Positions 62,933-64,000 of a stretch of 64,000 bases of DNA are shown here, in pieces. The notes under the pieces are model-generated. The model searched no databases. It was not told where the DNA came from and was given only the letters and a program-made list of their open reading frames with translations. The DNA comes from DASPOF01 sp035626155 (GTDB lineage: Bacteria > Desulfobacterota > Binatia > Binatales > Binataceae): positions 15,172 to 79,171 of the forward strand of contig DASPOF010000089.1 in NCBI GenBank assembly GCA_035626155.1, given 5' to 3'. The first letter of the stretch is position 1. The number at the start of each line of letters is the position of its first letter. Both the position numbers and the translations under genes were made by a program.

Positions 62933-63931
62933 ATGAGTTCAGGGAATGATTTAATCGGTGGCGGCGCCGGCGCGTCTTCGGAGGCGACGGCAGCGCGAAA
63001 TGCCGGGAACTTGCTATGGGCGTGGGCGCTCATTGCTGTTCTCGGCATCGCCGACTGGATTTGGGCCGAGCGGGTTGGATTTTCGTTCGTCGGATGGCCG
63101 TCGGTCTTTTCTACATTGGCAATCCTCGGACTGATTGGCGGGGTCTACGGCTTCAGTGGCCGCAGCCAGAGATTGACCGATGCGGGGCACTTTGCCGCGC
63201 TGTGGGTCGCGTTTTCGGTCGTGGGATGTATTTTCACCTATCTCGCGGCGGACCTGAGATTGCCGTTGAGGGACCAGGCAATAGCCAGATTCGACGAAGC
63301 ACTGGGATTTAACTGGTATGCGTGGTCCGGATTCATCGAGGCGCACCGAGTTGCGCATTTGGTTCTGGAATGCGCATACCTGACGTTTCTGCCGCAGATC
63401 GTCGGCGCTCTTCTCTATTTTGCCCATACTGAGCAGACCGATCGGAACCGCGAACTCCTGTGGATCGGCATGGTGTCGTTGATCGTCACGACGATCATCT
63501 CCGCGTTTGCTCCCGCCCTTGGCCCTTATGCCCGGACTCCGCCTCCGTGGACCGCGGCGCTGATCAGTGTGCGCAGCGGCCTGGTTTCGATCTTCAAATT
63601 CGATGACATGCAGGGCATCATCACGATGCCGTCGTTCCATGCCGCGATCGCAATTGAGTTGATATACGTACATCGCCCTCCGTCGCGATCCTTTCTCCCG
63701 TTGCTGCTGCTGAACATCCTGATGTTGGTATCGATCCCTTCTTGTGGCCATCACTATCTGACCGATGGGATCGCCGGCATCGCAGTGGCGGCTCTGTCGA
63801 TTGCGATCGTGAGAGCTGCAGCGAGAATTCAAATCGGCGTGCCGCAAGCGGAGTTCGAGCAAATTCCCAACGCCCGCGATCGCGATACTCTCGGCGAGCC
63901 GATCCGGGTCTCATCCGGCGCGCGCGGCTGA
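62933..63931 (+). CDS. PAP2-family integral membrane phosphatase-like protein
   Basis: The protein has 332 residues with about six transmembrane helices. PAP2 motifs are partly visible: MPSFHAAIAIELIY (motif 2 with the catalytic His) and SCGHHYLTDGIAGI (motif 3 with His and Asp). The family removes phosphate from lipid phosphates or synthesises inositol phospholipids (PAP2_3, InsP synthase-like). The start is supported by GGTGGAG upstream. A weak promoter candidate (TTGACC at 62800-62805, TTTATT 17 bp later) lies in the 163-bp gap before it. Confidence 0.75.
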   Translation: MSSGNDLIGGGAGASSEATAARNAGNLLWAWALIAVLGIADWIWAERVGFSFVGWPSVFSTLAILGLIGGVYGFSGRSQRLTDAGHFAALWVAFSVVGCIFTYLAADLRLPLRDQAIARFDEALGFNWYAWSGFIEAHRVAHLVLECAYLTFLPQIVGALLYFAHTEQTDRNRELLWIGMVSLIVTTIISAFAPALGPYARTPPPWTAALISVRSGLVSIFKFDDMQGIITMPSFHAAIAIELIYVHRPPSRSFLPLLLLNILMLVSIPSCGHHYLTDGIAGIAVAALSIAIVRAAARIQIGVPQAEFEQIPNARDRDTLGEPIRVSSGARG

Positions 63932-63952
63932 TAGCCAATCATGCGAGGGGGA

Positions 63953-64000
63953 ATGGCGGCGTTCCCGTCAGCGGCGGAGCAGGCAGGCTCGAGCGTGGAT
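63953..64000 (+). CDS. Possible gene start cut by the right edge
   Basis: ATG 63953, preceded by the ideal CGAGGGGGA, opens a frame of 16 codons (MAAFPSAAEQAGSSVD) up to the window end. An in-frame ATG at 63941 also exists. The sequence is too short to assign; it may be a start or a chance reading. Confidence 0.35.
   Translation, partial: MAAFPSAAEQAGSSVD

Overview
The window is GC-rich, densely packed chromosomal DNA from an uncultured bacterium. The gene content suggests a deltaproteobacterium-like lineage (Desulfobacterota or Binatota grade): a ccsA-hemA-hemC-cobA/hemD-hemB cluster, a recA-thpR junction, RNase G with an enlarged S1 domain, a DUF1501/DUF1800 pair, a B12-dependent ribonucleotide reductase and a deazaflavin-type nitroreductase. 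This placement is inference from content and order; no rRNA or tRNA gene is visible. I see no complete insertion sequence, prophage or CRISPR array.

Layout. 1-6.7 kb: the recA start (cut by the edge), thpR, a 2-hydroxychromene-2-carboxylate isomerase-like protein, DUF3108 and HEAT-repeat exported proteins, the DUF1501/DUF1800 pair and a DciA-like DUF721 protein. 6.7-10.2 kb: class II RNR nrdJ behind a promoter with tandem NrdR-like boxes. 10.2-13.4 kb: a MITE-like palindromic element, a nitroreductase, a zinc-ribbon/TPR membrane protein and a GST. 13.4-16.4 kb: a pyridoxal-phosphate operon (MocR/PdxR regulator, pdxS, pdxT). 16.4-21.3 kb: lutBCA, a SirB1-like protein and queG. 21.4-28.9 kb: erpA behind a 25-bp IscR-like dyad, fabG, a second SDR, smc and an HNH protein. 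29.1-37.4 kb: RNase G, a structured intergenic region, an orphan ParB-like protein, a YCF48/MMPL pair and RlmI. 37.4-40.2 kb: moaC, trxB and a nitronate monooxygenase.

The most unusual locus is 40.3-41.1 kb: two tandem paralogous 58/59-residue single-helix proteins with near-identical C-terminal halves. Upstream is a good -24/-12 (sigma-54) promoter match, dyads suited to an enhancer-binding protein, and a perfect inverted repeat that contains the first gene's Shine-Dalgarno sequence.

41.1-55.1 kb: an ICMT-like methyltransferase, rnhA-glgA, a TonB-dependent uptake operon (His/Cys-rich small protein, receptor, TonB-like protein), galT, lon, and a run of DUF2203, DUF4149, HAD, LOG-like, thioesterase and QueG-like genes. 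55.1-62.3 kb: hicAB, then the tetrapyrrole operon sirC-ccsA-hemA-hemC-cobA/hemD-hemB. Two copies of a 65-70 bp palindromic repeat sit in this operon and supply the stop codons of hemA and hemD. 62.4-64 kb: DUF192, a PAP2-family membrane protein and a probable gene start running off the edge.

Several genes fit together. CobA and SirC make precorrin-2/sirohydrochlorin, needed for siroheme and for the cobalamin used by NrdJ and by QueG. The HemA-HemC-HemD-HemB route plus CcsA supplies heme and cytochrome c. ErpA matures Fe-S proteins such as LutB and QueG. The PdxST synthase supplies the cofactor of the MocR-type regulator.
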